Shown here piece after piece: positions 1 through 12,927 of a DNA stretch of 64,000 bases (position 1 is the stretch's first letter; each line of letters begins with the position of its first letter). The notes under the pieces are model-generated. The model made no database searches and was not told where the DNA came from. It worked only from the letters and a program-made list of their open reading frames with translations. Source of the stretch: Mucor racemosus (lineage: Eukaryota > Mucoromycota > Mucoromycetes > Mucorales > Mucoraceae); the NCBI GenBank assembly GCA_027405735.1, contig JAPEHQ010000001.1, forward strand, positions 2,852,001 through 2,916,000, in the 5' to 3' direction. The position numbers were made by a program, and so were the translations under genes.

Positions 1-1058
1 ACTTGACTGGAGCTTGTTTAGATATGATGGGTCAACGCACAGAAGCAATTTTAGCCTTTGCAGAAATTCCTCAGTTAATGAAATCAAGCAGCAACAAGAA
101 CTCCAGTACTTATTGTATTGAGCAGTATATTTTACGCAAAATCAAATTGTTTCAGTCAAGTGGTTATCAAGATATGGACATGACCATGTGTGCCTTGGAA
201 TACATGTATCTGTTCAATGCTTACGAATTTATGGAGATGGAGCAATTGGAACAAAATTTGGCATTGACAGACTATGCTTTGAGTAGAATATTAGAAGCGG
301 AGAAATTAGAATATGGGATTCGTACTACAGAGCTATTACCAGAAACACCTCCTCCAGAATATCATGACCAAAGAGGAGCTTTACTACTTATAAAAGCTTC
401 TATTCTAAATGCAATGGGACGATATCAGGAATCTGTTATACACCTTAATTGGATTATTGATCACAAAGGAAAAATTACTGCTGATAAATGGGTAGTTCCT
501 TTTGCCTATTGGTAAGCATCAGGATTTAGTACAATATATTTATCGAAACTAAAAAAAAAAAAAAACTTTTAGGGAGGTTGGAATGACATCTTGGAATATA
601 AACCAAAGAGTCCGCGGCGCAGGCTTTTGGGAAATAGCTCTATCATATACCAATTATGATTTCGAGTATAGATTAGCTATGGTAAATATATCTGCATAAT
701 CTATCAAGTCATGTTTATCAATTAATTCTATTTATAACAGAGAGTCAATTTGGCTGTAACAAGAGCTTCAGAAATAGGAATTGATAAAAAATCGAAAGAA
801 AAGCTATCATTTGACGATGAACAACAGCAATGTGATAGTAGAGATCAAAGCCAATGTAACAGTGATTTAGAAGAAAGTGATTATGAGATTGACGAAAATT
901 CAGAAAAGAAAGAAGACGACAAATTATGTAAAAGATCTTTGAACTCTGATTCCACTGCTAATACAGAGAACTTGCCAGAAAAGGTTGCAGAAGAAATCGA
1001 GCAAGTTGTTGATCAGTTAAAGCTTGGTTCCGATAAACAATTGATATCTCAAAATTAG
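1..1058 (+). CDS. IML2/TTC39-family TPR protein, C-terminal part (5' end outside window)
   Basis: Three exons can be joined in frame: <1..511, 573..681 and 741..1058, with introns of 61 and 59 nt that both have GT and AG ends. The joined protein runs through helical, TPR-like sequence (GALLLIKASILNAMGRY, then a WIIDHKGKI segment, then KWVVPFAYWEVGM), as in the C-terminal half of the fungal Iml2 / animal TTC39 family. The family is linked in yeast to mitochondrial outer-membrane association and clearance of inclusion bodies. The last ~90 residues are acidic and Ser/Glu-rich with no recognised domain, ending in a TAG at 1056. The start and the N-terminal half lie upstream of the window. Family assignment is by recognition of the motif pattern and is moderately sure; another TPR protein is possible. 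Confidence 0.65.
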
Positions 1059-1164
1059 AAAAAATTTAGTAATACTTAATAAAATTAGCACCTACATACA
1101 AAACAAAGTAAAAAATTTACAGTTTATAAATGCTACAAAACTCTGTTTTTAAGTATACTTGTAC

Positions 1165-2500
1165 TAGCCGTTCAATCTCGCTACTCTCAATTACGGCGTC
1201 GCCTTGCATGATCGCTTTTCCAATTTCTTTAATGAATGTATTATATTACCTCCAGTGGTAACTATGTTTATATTTATGACATTGGAGAAATAAGACAAAA
1301 AATCAATGTAAATCACCTCTAGCGCGATAATTAGAAAGTAAGGTTTTATTTTCATCAAATAAACTACCACACAGTATCAACAGGTGTAAAGATTCATAGT
1401 AATAAACTTGAATCGGGTGGGTGCAGCATCGTAGATTCTTAAAAAGTTTTCAAATATCGTAAAATCTCTTATTTTTAAGACTTACGAGGCTTATAAGCGG
1501 AATATTTATTTCAAAAATTATTCTTGTCCAGATCATCAATTTTGACATTTTCTGATTTTTTTTCTGATTTTGCAAATTTAGAGTTAATTATACTACCAAT
1601 TATAAAAACAAAAAATATACACATATACAAAATTTAGCGCTCTATTTGCTCAATAAAAAATAACGAACTTTTTTGTTGCAAAATATTACATGAAAATCCT
1701 TTAACCAAAAAATTGTTTTTGGGGCAAAAGTACAAAGTTTCGTTACTTAACATTTAATATTAAGCTTTTATAAAATGTATATTAGTTATGGCTACAATTT
1801 CCTCTCACAATGTAGTACATTTAAGCGTTGATTTTGGTATCAAAATTTGATTTTTCTGTTTTTTGATCAAAATCATGAGTGTTGGTAAGGATAAAATGAG
1901 CCCCGAAAATGCTCGCTACAAAAACTGAATTTTCAGACCATACGTGGTTAAATACAAAAAAAAAACGAAAAAAAATACTTTTTATTTAAAACTGGATATA
2001 TCATAGTATAAAAGAGTTAGTGGTTCAATATCGCTACACTCAATTATGGAGTCGCCCTGCATGCTTTTATATTTTGCAATTTGTTGTACATAATATCTTT
2101 TTAATTTCATTACGCTTGTTTTTGCAATCTTTTTTATAATAAAGGTATTATGTTCATACGTAACTATTTGATGGAACTATGCTCCTGAAAAATTATCTGT
2201 AATTAATGTGTTTTATATGGTAGATATTTCTTCTCGCTACGACCGTGCTTTAATTTGTTTTATGGTAAATGCTTTATATTAATAGTCTTTTGATCTCGCT
2301 GCGCTCGTTTTCGCAATGTGTATTATGATTAAAGTATTACAAATAGCCGTTTAATCTCACTATGCTCAATAACGGCAAAGGTATCGCTCTGTGAGCTCCT
2401 TTTAAAACGTTATCTTGAGCAATTAACATATTATGTATAATAGACGTATGATCTCGTTATACTCAATGATGGCGTCGCCCTACGGGCTCGCTTTTGTAAT
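1165..2500. repeat. Cluster of degenerate 'CCGTTCAATCTCGCT...ACGGCGTCGCC' motifs
   Basis: At least five diverged copies of a ~50-bp motif occur near 1165-1220, 2015-2070, 2285-2325, 2343-2403 and 2440-2500. A sixth copy lies at about 17862-17916. The shared core is a TCTCGCTACGCTCAAT-like string followed by ACGGCGTCGCC and a GGGCTCGCTTTT-like end. The motif is clearly GC-richer than its surroundings and partly self-complementary (CGAGC/GCTCG). No coding function is seen; it is probably a mobile or structural repeat. Confidence 0.6.
1245..2000 (+). repeat. Dispersed repeat copy A
   Basis: The block aligns over ~700 bp in the same orientation with 16035-17300 (copy B), at roughly 85-90% identity by eye. 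It begins with a short coding-like tail reading YVYIYDIGE. It continues through an AT-rich non-coding part that shares landmark strings such as CACCTCTAGCGC (1315) and AAAATGAGCCCCGAAAA (1893). Copy A lacks the 498-bp insertion found in copy B, so it serves as the empty-site reference for that MITE. Confidence 0.75.
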
Positions 2501-4045
2501 TTTTTTAATGAATGTATCATATGGCTGGCAGTTCTACCTCATTACACTCGATTAATGTCTCTCTACTCGAAAAATGTATGCTTTTATGGCGTTTATTTGA
2601 TGTAATAGATGTCAATGAAATTCATGAACAACCTTTTTAAAGAAAATTCGGATACTTTTGATTGGTCTGTTCCTTTTTTTTAAACATTTGATTACCTATT
2701 TGAAAAAGTAAAAAGTTTATTAAAAATTTCAAACTTGAGAAAACATTTATAGAAAAAATTCTTTAAAAGCTATATGTATAAAATTAGAGCAAAATCTATA
2801 AACGATGTGCTCAATTTGCAAACCCAACCTTCTCTGCATCTTGTTTTCCACATTTTACAATGCATTTTTTTTTTGTATAAATCGTTTTTATTGATTTTAA
2901 TAATGATTATACGTCCTAAGGAGAGGTATGCCATGAAATAACTGATAAGGTTTAAAGCTGGTACAATGCATTTTACTTCCGAAAAATGTTACACTCCTAA
3001 TTCAAATTTCGATTTTTTTTTTTTTTTGAAGAAAATCAGATCTCCAACTTTTTTTCAAAATGTCACATTGAATGCTAATCTAACCTGGTTTCTAATTAAA
3101 TTTGCTATTAGAAAGACGATGGTGCTAATCTCATGTCTGTATCTAGCTTTTTGTGGATATATTAGCATTTGAAAAAACATAGAAATTATAGAAATTCAAA
3201 AATAACTTTTAATTTTAATATGTAAACAATGCATTTAACCCTAATTGAGATTTTTTCAGTAAATTGTGCATATATATGACTGAATTGTAACTTCTAGTGA
3301 TGATTTTTAATGACCAAGACAGTAAAAACACCCAAGAAAGGTGTAAATTACGTATAAATTTACACAGTTTGATAACATGGATTTCAGTAATCATGAAAAT
3401 TATTTCTCTCAATTGTAGTTATATACTGGTTCTTGTGTTTTAAAAAAATATCAATTTTTGATCGAGCATCGTAGGTAGGTAGTTATGATCCAATTTTTTG
3501 ACCTTAATTGTCATCCCTAAATCCAACTATTAAGGCAATTGAAAAAGAATTTGATAGAATTTTTTTGGGGGATAGCATTCATCTATATAAAATTTTGTGG
3601 GCTACATACTTTGATTAATTGATATTACTTAATCAATATACAATTTATTGGGTAAACTCAATTTTATTGGGTTTTTTTTCCTCAATTTTTGACTTTACAG
3701 CTTAAAAACACATTCAAGCACCGTTTGTTGATAAATCAATCGTCAATTAAAACAGATTATATGATTAAGCGATTGTATGGAGAACCCGAGTAACACGAGT
3801 GGGAAAGATAAGATAAGGTTTGAAACGGATATCGCCAGATCTTGATACCACAAAATGCCTGTTTGATAAATTTTCTTAAGACAAAATTCTCACACTTTTG
3901 ACATTAATCCAAGGTAATGCAAAAAAATTTCAATTAAAATGTACATAATTTCGTAGCTTTATTTTATAAGGATGAAGAAAAGTATATATAAACACAATAA
4001 TGGAAGATAAATATCTTTCGGTTAACGAATCAATATCATTTAATT

Positions 4046-5456
4046 TCAAGCGCTACAATTAGTCATCGAGATAACGACTCCAGATGATGAAGCGGGATGA
4101 ACCCAAGAATTTACATTTACATATAAAGTATAAATAACCATACCAATACCCCAGAGGATCAAACAAATATCAACAATTCTAAGGAACTTGTTGGAAGTAA
4201 TTTTATAATGGAAGAGACCGGGAAAGATAAAGCAGAGAGGCATACAGGCAACGCTACCAACTAAGGATACAAATTTACTTAAATTGGCAGAGCCTACGCC
4301 AAAACTGATAGCAGCACATACAATAGGGACCAAAGCACGTACAAAGTTTTTACCCCATTTGATTTTAAGACTATTTGTACCGGATTGACCTCCAAAGATA
4401 TATTTTGTCAGGATTTGCAATGGAGGAACAAGCATGAAAGGAGAAGTTAAGATCATGGCAATTGCATATAATACTTGAACAGTGATCGATAATGGAATTC
4501 TGGGGATATTAGAGACTACACTGGCTTGCGTGATATCACCATAAGCGACATAACCGATTGCACCGATGAGAGTAAATACGATGAGACAGATAATCATAGC
4601 AATTGTCATAACCAAGGGGAACTTTTTAGGGTCTTTCATACCTTGGACAACAGGTAATACCATGCCAATACCTTCAAAAGAAAATACAGCTGTGCCAATC
4701 ATTAAGCCAAAATCAGTTTTGTTCACCATATGAATATTGTTTCCAACGCCATTCACATGAATTTGATCTGAACAGAAATACAGTATACAAATCAAATTGA
4801 ATGCAATGAAAATATCTGCAATAATTGCAACATAGGATAGGTTTTCAATTCTACGAATCCAACAAAGTGGAATTATAGCAAATAAAATAATCCAAATGTA
4901 GTATTTTGCATCAAATGGAGCATTGCAATTATTAACAGTATCAACGACAATGCCAATGTTTTCAGAAATAAAAACCATATAAGATGCAACGAAACCCATT
5001 TGAGATACACATAAAAAGAAAGAAATCAAATGTCTCAAGTAGGGACCATAAAGTGCTTCTGCCATTTGCCCATAGTCTCCTCCGATTTCTCTTTGAGCTT
5101 TGATCAGCAATTGAAATGCAATTAAACATAATACAGCAATTATAACCATTAGAACTATTGAAAGAACTAAGCCGCCACTAACAAATCTATACAAATAATT
5201 TAGTTGAATATAAAGAGAAAATTCTTTTGACAAACACTTACGAACCAGGCAAAAAAATGACACCTGTACCAATAAAAGCTTTGATTAACATGAATAAAGC
5301 TTTACCGAAGGATGCTGTCCCTTGAGGAGCTTTCTCTTCTGTATCTGGATCAGTAAAAGAATTTGTATATTGATCTTCTTCATGATATTTGTCTTGCACT
5401 AAAATTTCTGGTATTTCTGGTATTTTTGATTTTTCATTGATATTTAATTGACTCAT
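4046..5456 (-). CDS. Vacuolar-type amino-acid transporter (Aa_trans, AVT3/SLC36-like)
   Basis: Two exons on the minus strand, 5456..5242 and 5186..4046, are separated by a 55-nt GT-AG intron and give 451 residues. The first ~50 residues are hydrophilic and acidic. The first membrane segment follows, with the family signature KAFIGTGVIFLPG, which is completed across the splice junction as LPGSFVSGG. About ten further hydrophobic segments fill the rest, as expected for the amino-acid/auxin permease fold. The family exchanges or exports neutral amino acids across the vacuolar (lysosomal) membrane, coupled to protons. The direction of transport and the substrate cannot be read from the sequence. 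Its start faces MLH3 across 335 bp, so the two probably share a divergent promoter region. The ATG at 5456 is the first in frame and precedes the conserved region by a normal length. Confidence 0.88.
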
Positions 5457-5791
5457 TTTGAATTATAAGAAATAAGGAGCAGCTAATCGTAGATTATCAT
5501 TTTCCCTCTTTTTATAGAAGTTACGGACATTGAATGATTCATTCAGAAATGAATGCAACATGAAAGCTTATTATTCAATTTCCCCAGAAGAAAAATCAAC
5601 GTAGTTCCACCGCACAAGTAGCATAAGTTTTTCTTTTGATTTATAAAAACCGAATGTATGCGATTCCCTAGATACTAACTATAATGCAGATCTACCTGTG
5701 ACTCTATTTGAAAGTAAAAGAGAAAAATTAATACCCTTTGAATACTTTTTCTTCTACGATTTTTTTTCACAAATAGTATTCGCATCTGAAA
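5457..5791. promoter_or_regulatory. Divergent intergenic promoter region (transporter / MLH3)
   Basis: This is 335 bp between two start codons pointing away from each other. It is AT-rich, with pyrimidine-rich tracts near the transporter side. No specific factor site is claimed; the promoter role is inferred from position only. Confidence 0.45.
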
Positions 5792-8700
5792 ATGCCATCT
5801 GATAGTATTCAGCTATTAGATACAAGTGTTATTCATCAATTGAGATCGTAAGTTTTCGCTTATCTACTATTCTAACCGGGGGAAAACTCATGTGCCTGTT
5901 TAGGTCCCTTGTAATTACTTCAATAACACAATGCATTAAGGAATTAATTCAAAACGGTATTTATAAAATGAACATTGAAATGTGAGGTAATACATTACTT
6001 GATGTTAAATACAAAATAAAAGCCCTTGATGCAAAGGCAACCAATATAGATATTTTCCTCGATATTGAAAAGTTTAGTTTACAAGTAAATGACGATGGTT
6101 CTGGAATACAAAACTTGAATAGAATCGGTCAGAGACATGGTGAGTTTAAAATAAACAAAAGTGAACATTAGGCAAACTCTGTATCACTACGCATATTTCA
6201 ATTAATCTTGTATTTTAAAGTTACTTCCAAATGTCATACATTATCTGATATCAAGCAGTTAAAAACCTTTGGATATCGCGGGGAAGGTATAAATAATACA
6301 GCGTCCTTTAATACATGCATAAAAAAGTCTTATCTTGTATAAATTTTAAAAAGCCTTAGCTGCTATTGTAAATGAATCTTTAACTCAAATCATTTCAAAA
6401 TACCATCTATCAAACAATACATTTGAAGGATTTTGGAGGGTAAATAGCTGTAAATATGGATTATAGAAAATGTCTAACGTTAGCATTCTTTAGGATGGAA
6501 AAATGATTGGAGACATCTGCGTGTCAAAACATACTAAAAAGAATCATTCAGGCACAAATGTCATTATTCGAGATTTGTTCTACAAAGTATGTAAGGTATT
6601 ATTATATTGATATTGATATTGATATCTTATCAGTACATACGTAGTTTCCCGTTAGAAGAAGACAAATAACGTCTTCTACCTCTTATCAACATGTTGTAAT
6701 ACTGGAGTCTGTGAAACGACTTATCACTACATTTGCCATTTTGTTTCCCCATGTTGGTTTTAATCTTGTAGACAATGCACGCAATACAAAGATTTTGACG
6801 ATCAAGAAGGTATCTTTTTTATTGCATATTATTAGTATACATAGCATACAGTATCAATATTTCTCATCGTTTAAAAAAAAAAAAGACTATTTCTACATTA
6901 CACACATTTAAACAAATATTAAGCCAAGATATTACCAAGGTAAATTCTCATTATCAAAAAGGCATCTGAAATAATTTCAAGGGGAACATCAATTGAAAGT
7001 GTAAATAACTAAATCTAACTCAAAATAGCATTTTCAAACGCTAATTTTGCACGAGAACAATCTCGATGCCGAAGGCTATTTCTCCACCAAAAGTTACCCA
7101 AACAAGGTAAATTATTATTTTATGGTTTGCCTCATTTTTTTTTTTTTTGCTGAATTACTCACAGGATATTTAGTCTCATCAGTATATATGTAAATATGGA
7201 TAAACAATATCATCGAATACACTGATATAAAACTAATTTTTGTGCAAAAAAGATTTAAATAATTTTATTTTGCCTGTAAATAATGAATTATACAAATGCG
7301 TATCGGATTTATTCTCTACAAGTCAGTTTTCAGTAAACAAGGTATTACAAAATATGCCGCCCTAAGCGAGATACTCACAGTGGTTATTCAGGAAAAAGAT
7401 AAAATCACAGCATTTGGCCAAGCCGGAAAAGGTATAGCAAATATAGCACACTGAATGTAAATGATACAATTTAACTCTAGAAAAAATATAGAAAAATTTA
7501 TTCAAAAGCATCCAATTTACATAATAAAACTATCATGCAACACTTGGAGTAGCTATGATATCAGCATATATTTAGACATGCTCACCGAATTTCATGCATT
7601 TGCAGGTATCAAAAACGTAGTGACTAGAATTACCAATCAATTTCTGGGTCAAGCAGGATTTTTGAACATTGTTAATAAAGGATCAAAACGGAAACGACCT
7701 AAAACTGATAGTAATAAAAGGGATGCTCTTGATCCGTATATAGCGCATTCTACTTCATCAACCCAATCGCATGCAAGCGACAATATTGCCGAGGAGGAAC
7801 AGAAATCCGATTACTTGACTTGGTGGGACCCTATTAGACAAACCATGTTCTACATAGATCCAAATACAGGAACCAGGTTTGTATCACTTAATGTTGATGG
7901 TATACTATGTATTTAAAGCACGCATTTTTTAGTTTTTTATCGCCTCCTCCTCCTCCTCCTCCTCCATCAGGGTTGTCAAGCCAAAGTCCTCTCTTCTCAT
8001 CTTTACAGCGTAACACCATTGACAGATCTCACTTGAAAAGAAGTAGGCAATCGAGTGAAACTAAATTTGTTCTAGATTCATTCTCTAAACACAATAAGTC
8101 TTGGCCACCCAGGATCCCTCACCTAGAAAATTCGTATAAACTATCAAAACAAGATTTAAAAAATGCAACATTATTAAGTCAGGTAGATAAAAAGTTCATA
8201 ACACTTCAATTAAGAGACCCAAAAATACTGGTTATGATAGATCAACATGCTGCAGACGAACGTATAAAACTAGAGGAAATGATTTCTACAGGAATACAAT
8301 CGACCACAATACTTGAACCGAGTATTGCTATTAATCTTGATTCATCTGCCGAATTTCAAACATTGAAAAACGATGATCGCATATTGAAATGTTTGAAAAT
8401 GTGGGGTATTCAGATTATATTTCCTTCAGTCCTCCAGAATAGTAATAATCCCAGCAATAATATAGCGACATTATCACAATCTCGTTTTTTTGATACTTTT
8501 CAGGAATCCCCTCATTTTCAAAAAAGCAAAATTTTTATAACTCATATACCACAATTAATATCTGACCGGTGTATTGAGGATCACTCTATTTTAAAAAACA
8601 TTATTCGTGATCATATGTATTGGATTATAGAACAGACAGATGAGTTTGCAATTACCAATACATGCCCGAGAGGTATTTTGGAAATACTGAAGTCGCGAGC

Positions 8701-9006
8701 TTGTAGAAGTAGGTTTTGCTATTATTGAAAAAAACGGTTATTTTTAACGATTTATTAGGTGCCATAATGTTTAACGACGAATTGAATATAGAAGAATGTT
8801 CCACAATTGTCAAGAAATTGTCAGTTTGTAATTTTCCATTTCAATGTGCTCATGGAAGGTACGAATCATTAAATTTATTTAAAGTGACAATTTAGTTAAC
8901 CGTTTGTAAATCTAGACCTTCAGCTATACCAATACAATTGGATACTTCATATTCTATACCTCATACCATTCAAAGATCTATAAATTGGGATAGATTCAAA
9001 AGATAG
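5792..9006 (+). CDS. MLH3: MutL homologue MLH3 (mismatch repair / meiotic endonuclease subunit)
   Basis: A multi-exon gene. Exons that join in frame are 5792..5847, 5904..5956, 6023..6139, 6221..6286, 6354..6439, 6494..6586, 6645..6809, 6886..6939 and 7029..7106. After an unresolved middle part (about 7107-7480) come ~7481..7876, 7933..8708, 8759..8858 and 8916..9006. The N-terminus carries the GHKL ATPase motifs: KELIQNALDAKA across a splice junction, NDDGSGI, and FGYRGEGL. The C-terminus has the endonuclease metal-binding motif DQHAADERIKLE (DQHA-x2-E-x4-E), then ACRSAIMFNDEL and FQCAHGRPS, the order and wording typical of MLH3 rather than PMS1. MLH3 pairs with MLH1 to nick DNA in mismatch repair and crossover resolution. 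A run of eight prolines encoded by CCT repeats (7941-7964) lies in the linker. Exon limits at 7107-7480 are uncertain: coding-like blocks at about 7255-7341 and 7381-7430 do not join in phase with simple GT-AG choices. Confidence 0.88.
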
Positions 9007-9653
9007 ATTTTGTACTTATTTAGATATTATTTATAGCTAATTTTTATTTATTGCATTGTATTCAATTTAATCAAAATAATATGGTTTTTGTATATCCATT
9101 TTTTCACTTTTGTCAGCAATAATAGTAAGTGTAAGGGTTTAAAAAATTACCCCTGAGCTGAGTTGATATGTCAAAGTATTTCTAAATTTGGTAGACATTG
9201 TATATGTAACCTCCGCTCAGGGATAATATTTTTATATCCCCGACCGAGAATGTCAGTTTTCAAGGATTTCTCTTGCATAGGATTCAAGACAACTCGTAAA
9301 TGAAAACAATGAAAGTAGATATATGTAGCAAGAAGCTGTATCAACTTTATTTTAACTAGCTGTGTATGCATTTTTTCACGTTTAATTTAGTTTTACAGTG
9401 CACAAGAATATATAAAATGCCTGAAGTCCTGCAAAATGTGTTCATACGTAATGTGTTTCATTGATAAATACAAGCGATATAGCATTATTTATAGATAAGT
9501 GATTTTTATTGTTGGGATATAGAAATCGATTAAATGATTGTTGAAATTTAATATAGGGGAAAAATAAAGAAAAATAAGTCTATTATACATACAAAATGAG
9601 GAAAAAAGAGTGTAACTCAAAAGGAAAAATTACATAAAATTACAATAAATCAA
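9007..9653. other. Convergent 3' intergenic region between MLH3 and the P-protein gene
   Basis: 647 bp of AT-rich sequence between two converging stop codons. It must hold both polyadenylation regions. No coding exon, RNA gene or repeat was recognised. Confidence 0.5.
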
Positions 9654-12600
9654 TTAGTTGTTTTCCTCCATATATTCCTCAGGTGAAGGACAAGTACACA
9701 TCAAGTTACGGTCACCATAGGCATCATCGACACGAGAGACGGAAGGCCAGAACTTCTTTTCACGGAGATAGGGCATAGGGAAAGCAGCAACTTCACGAGA
9801 GTAAGGACGATCCCACTTATCGGCCATCAAGGTCTTGATAGAGTGAGGAGCAGAGTTGAGCATATTGTTACCCTTGGGTAATTTACCGTCAATAACTTGT
9901 TGAATTTCACCACGAATAGAGATCATAGCATCACAGAAACGATCGAGTTCAGCCTTGCTCTCAGATTCGGTAGGTTCAATCATGAGAGTGTTGGTAACAG
10001 GCCAGGACATAGTGGGACTGTGGAAGCCGTAATCTTGAAGACGCTTGGCAACATCAATAGCTTCAATGCCATTTTCGACAAAAGGTCTAATATCGACAAT
10101 GAATTCATGACCACACATACCATTTTCGTTAGTGTACAAAATTTCATAATGTTCACCGAGACGACTGGCCATGTAGTTGGCATTCAAGATAGCGAGCTTT
10201 GTGGATTGAGTAAGACCATCACCACCCATCATCTTAATATAAGCCCAAGAGATAGGCAAAATAGATGCGGAACCGTAAGGAGCAGCAGAAATGGGGCCAA
10301 TAGCATTTTGACCACCACAAGCAATAACAGGGTGACCAGGAAGATAAGGCTCAAGTTCCTTAGTACAAGCAATGGGGCCCATACCAGGTCCACCACCACC
10401 GTGAGGAATACAGAAAGTCTTGTGCAAGTTCATGTGGCAAACATCAGCACCAATTTCAGCAGGCTTAGTCAAACCAATTTGAGCATTCAAGTTAGCACCA
10501 TCAAGGTAAACAAGACCACCGTTTTCGTGAACAACCTTACAGGCCTCAGAGACACCAGCCTCAAACATACCAAAAGTAGAAGGATAAGTAATCATGACGG
10601 CAGCCAATCTATCCTTATACTTCTTGGCCTTAGCCTTCAAGTCATGCATATCCAAATTACCATCATTATCACATTGAATAATGACAACATCCATACCAGA
10701 CATGGCAGCAGAGGCAGGGTTAGTACCATGAGCAGAGATAGGAATCAAACAGACATTACGTTGAGTTTCACCACGAGCATGATGGTAGGCACGAATGACA
10801 CGGAGACCAGCATATTCACCTTGTGCACCAGAGTTGGGTTGGAGAGAAACACCTTCGAAACCAGTGATTTCCTTCAAATCATCAGCGAGCTCATCGAGCA
10901 TGGTAACATAACCTTCAGTTTGTTCAACAGGAGCAAAAGGATGAATGTTGGAGAATTCGGGCCATGTAACGGGAATCATTTCAGAGGTAGCATTCAACTT
11001 CATGGTACAACTACCAAGAGCAATCATAGAATGAACCAAGGAAAGATCCTTGCTCTCGAGGTGGTGGATATAACGAAGCATTTCGGTTTCAGAGTGATAA
11101 GAATTGAAAACAGGATGTTGTAAGTAAGACGAAGTACGCTTGAGTTGACCAGGGAAAGTGGCAGTCTTGGCATCAAGAACATTAGAGAGTTCTTCAACAG
11201 TAATAGCAGGAGCACCATCCTTTTGGAAGACATTGATCAATTTACCGAGTTCTTGTTGAGTAACAGCTTCATCAAGAGTAATACCAACAGTTCCGTTATC
11301 GATAGCACGAAGATTGATACCGGCAGCAGCGGCCTTGGAGAGAATAGAAGCAGAGTTACCAACCTTGATAGAAAGAGTATCAAAGAAGTTACCATCATTC
11401 TCAATAGTATATCCAGCCTTACGGACACCTTCAGCCAAGACGGAAGTCAAGTTGTTGATACGTTGAGCAATAGCCTTAACGCCTTCAGGACCGTGATAGA
11501 CAGCGTACATGGCAGACATATTGGCTAAGAGAGCTTGAGCAGTACAAATGTTACTAGTAGCCTTTTCACGACGAATGTGTTGTTCTCTGGTTTGGAGGGC
11601 AAGACGATAAGCATGGTTACCATCAGCATCCTTGGAAACACCAATCAAACGACCGGGCATACGACGCTTATGCTCATCCTTACAGGCAAAGAAAGCAGCA
11701 TGAGGACCACCGAAACCCATAGGAACACCAAAACGTTGAGAGTTACCGAGAGCCATATCAGCACCGAATTCACCGGGAGATTTGAGCAAAGTCAATGCCA
11801 TTAAATCAGTAGCAACAGCAACTTGACCGCCGGCAGCATGAACACTAGCAGTTAATTGTTCATAATCCTTGACGGAACCACGAGTATCAGGATACTAAAA
11901 ATAGAGTAATAATCCATGTCAGTATGATGTCGGTAATTTAAACTGTAAAGATATAGATAGACGAAAAGTAGGTAGAAAATATAGATTCAAACTCTGTTGA
12001 ATGCTATATTAGATCTCCACTTGCATCATTCCACGGACACCGCTTCCCCACAATATAAAAATGAAAAATTTACCTGTAATAATACACCACAAAGATTCTT
12101 CTTGTTTTCAGCAAAGTGATAGTGGAAAGTATCAGCAACAACGACCTCAATGTTGAAAGATTCAGCACGAGTCTTTAAACAAGCAATGGTTTGAGGATGA
12201 CAGTTTTCGTCTACAACAAAGAGATTCTTCTTGCGACGACCAGCTTGCCATGCCATCAACATGGCTTCGGCAGCGGCAGTACCTTCATCCAAAAGAGAGG
12301 CATTTGCAATAGGCATACCAGTCAAATCAGTGATCATGGTTTGATAATTCAAAAGAGATTCTAAACGACCTTGAGCAATTTCAGGTTGATAGGGAGTATA
12401 CTAAATAAAAATTGTATTTTAGTTTTGATATATTCGCACGCATTTCTATCAAAAAATTATAAAATTACCTGAGTATACCATGCGGGGTTCTCGAGGATGT
12501 TACGCAAAATGACATTGGGTACAACTGTATCAGTATAACCTTGACCAATATAAGAACGGTTGATCTTATTCTTGGAAGCAATGTCCTTGAGACGAGCAAG

Positions 12601-12927
12601 TAATTGACGTTCAGGGATACCTTCAGGGATACTTAATGCTTTAGGAGAACGAATAGCAGAAGGAATAGTCTTTGCAAGCATCTCGTCAATGCTCTTAACA
12701 CCGAGTTGATTCAACATGCCGTTGACTTCATTGGTTTCGGAACCAAGATGACGACGAGGGAATGTATCAAGAGGAGCCAATTTAGCAAGAGCAGGCTTTG
12801 TTGTATGTTGGAAACGAACGAATGGCTTATTGACAATAGTAGGCTGTCTTAATTGTTGAGAAACCAAACGTTGTGTAGGTAAACGTGCAATAGCACCCTT
12901 TGATCTAATAGCAATGCGAGACAACAT
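9654..12927 (-). CDS. GCV2: Glycine dehydrogenase (decarboxylating), mitochondrial P-protein
   Basis: Three exons on the minus strand (12927..12469, 12400..12074, 11894..9654) encode 1008 residues, the usual length for eukaryotic P-protein. The N-terminus is Arg/Ser/Gln-rich without acidic residues ([20 protein letters not shown]), a mitochondrial targeting peptide. The pyridoxal-phosphate site is [19 protein letters not shown], with the Schiff-base lysine at about residue 754. Other family blocks are [20 protein letters not shown], and [10 protein letters not shown] before the catalytic region. The enzyme decarboxylates glycine and passes the aminomethyl group to H-protein of the glycine cleavage system in the matrix, feeding one-carbon folate metabolism. 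Both introns (68 and 179 nt) have GT-AG ends. The ATG at 12927 is followed directly by the targeting peptide, so the start is well supported. A T-run (about 12944-12958) lies just upstream. Confidence 0.96.

Larger units (their letters stand above)
1059..4045. other. Gene-free, repeat-rich intergenic region
   Basis: No convincing coding exons were found. The stretch contains a cluster of GC-richer motifs (1165-2500), copy A of a dispersed repeat (about 1245-2000), and near 2976-3080 a block resembling the inner part of the large inverted repeat at 22.2 kb (a TGTTACACTCC motif, then a T-run and an AAATCAGATCT motif). The short open frames here are low-complexity AT sequence without codon structure. 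Confidence 0.6.

Noticed and set aside
6940..6961. A 22-nt intron in MLH3 adding an exon ASEIISRGTSIES
   Set aside because: Too short for fungal splicing. A single 89-nt GT-AG intron (6940-7028) joins the flanking exons in phase and fits the family alignment.
9897..11123. 408-codon open frame antisense to the glycine decarboxylase gene
   Set aside because: It mirrors the codon pattern of the minus-strand enzyme, has no recognisable domain and has Ser/Thr/Asn-rich random composition. The opposite strand is unquestionably coding.
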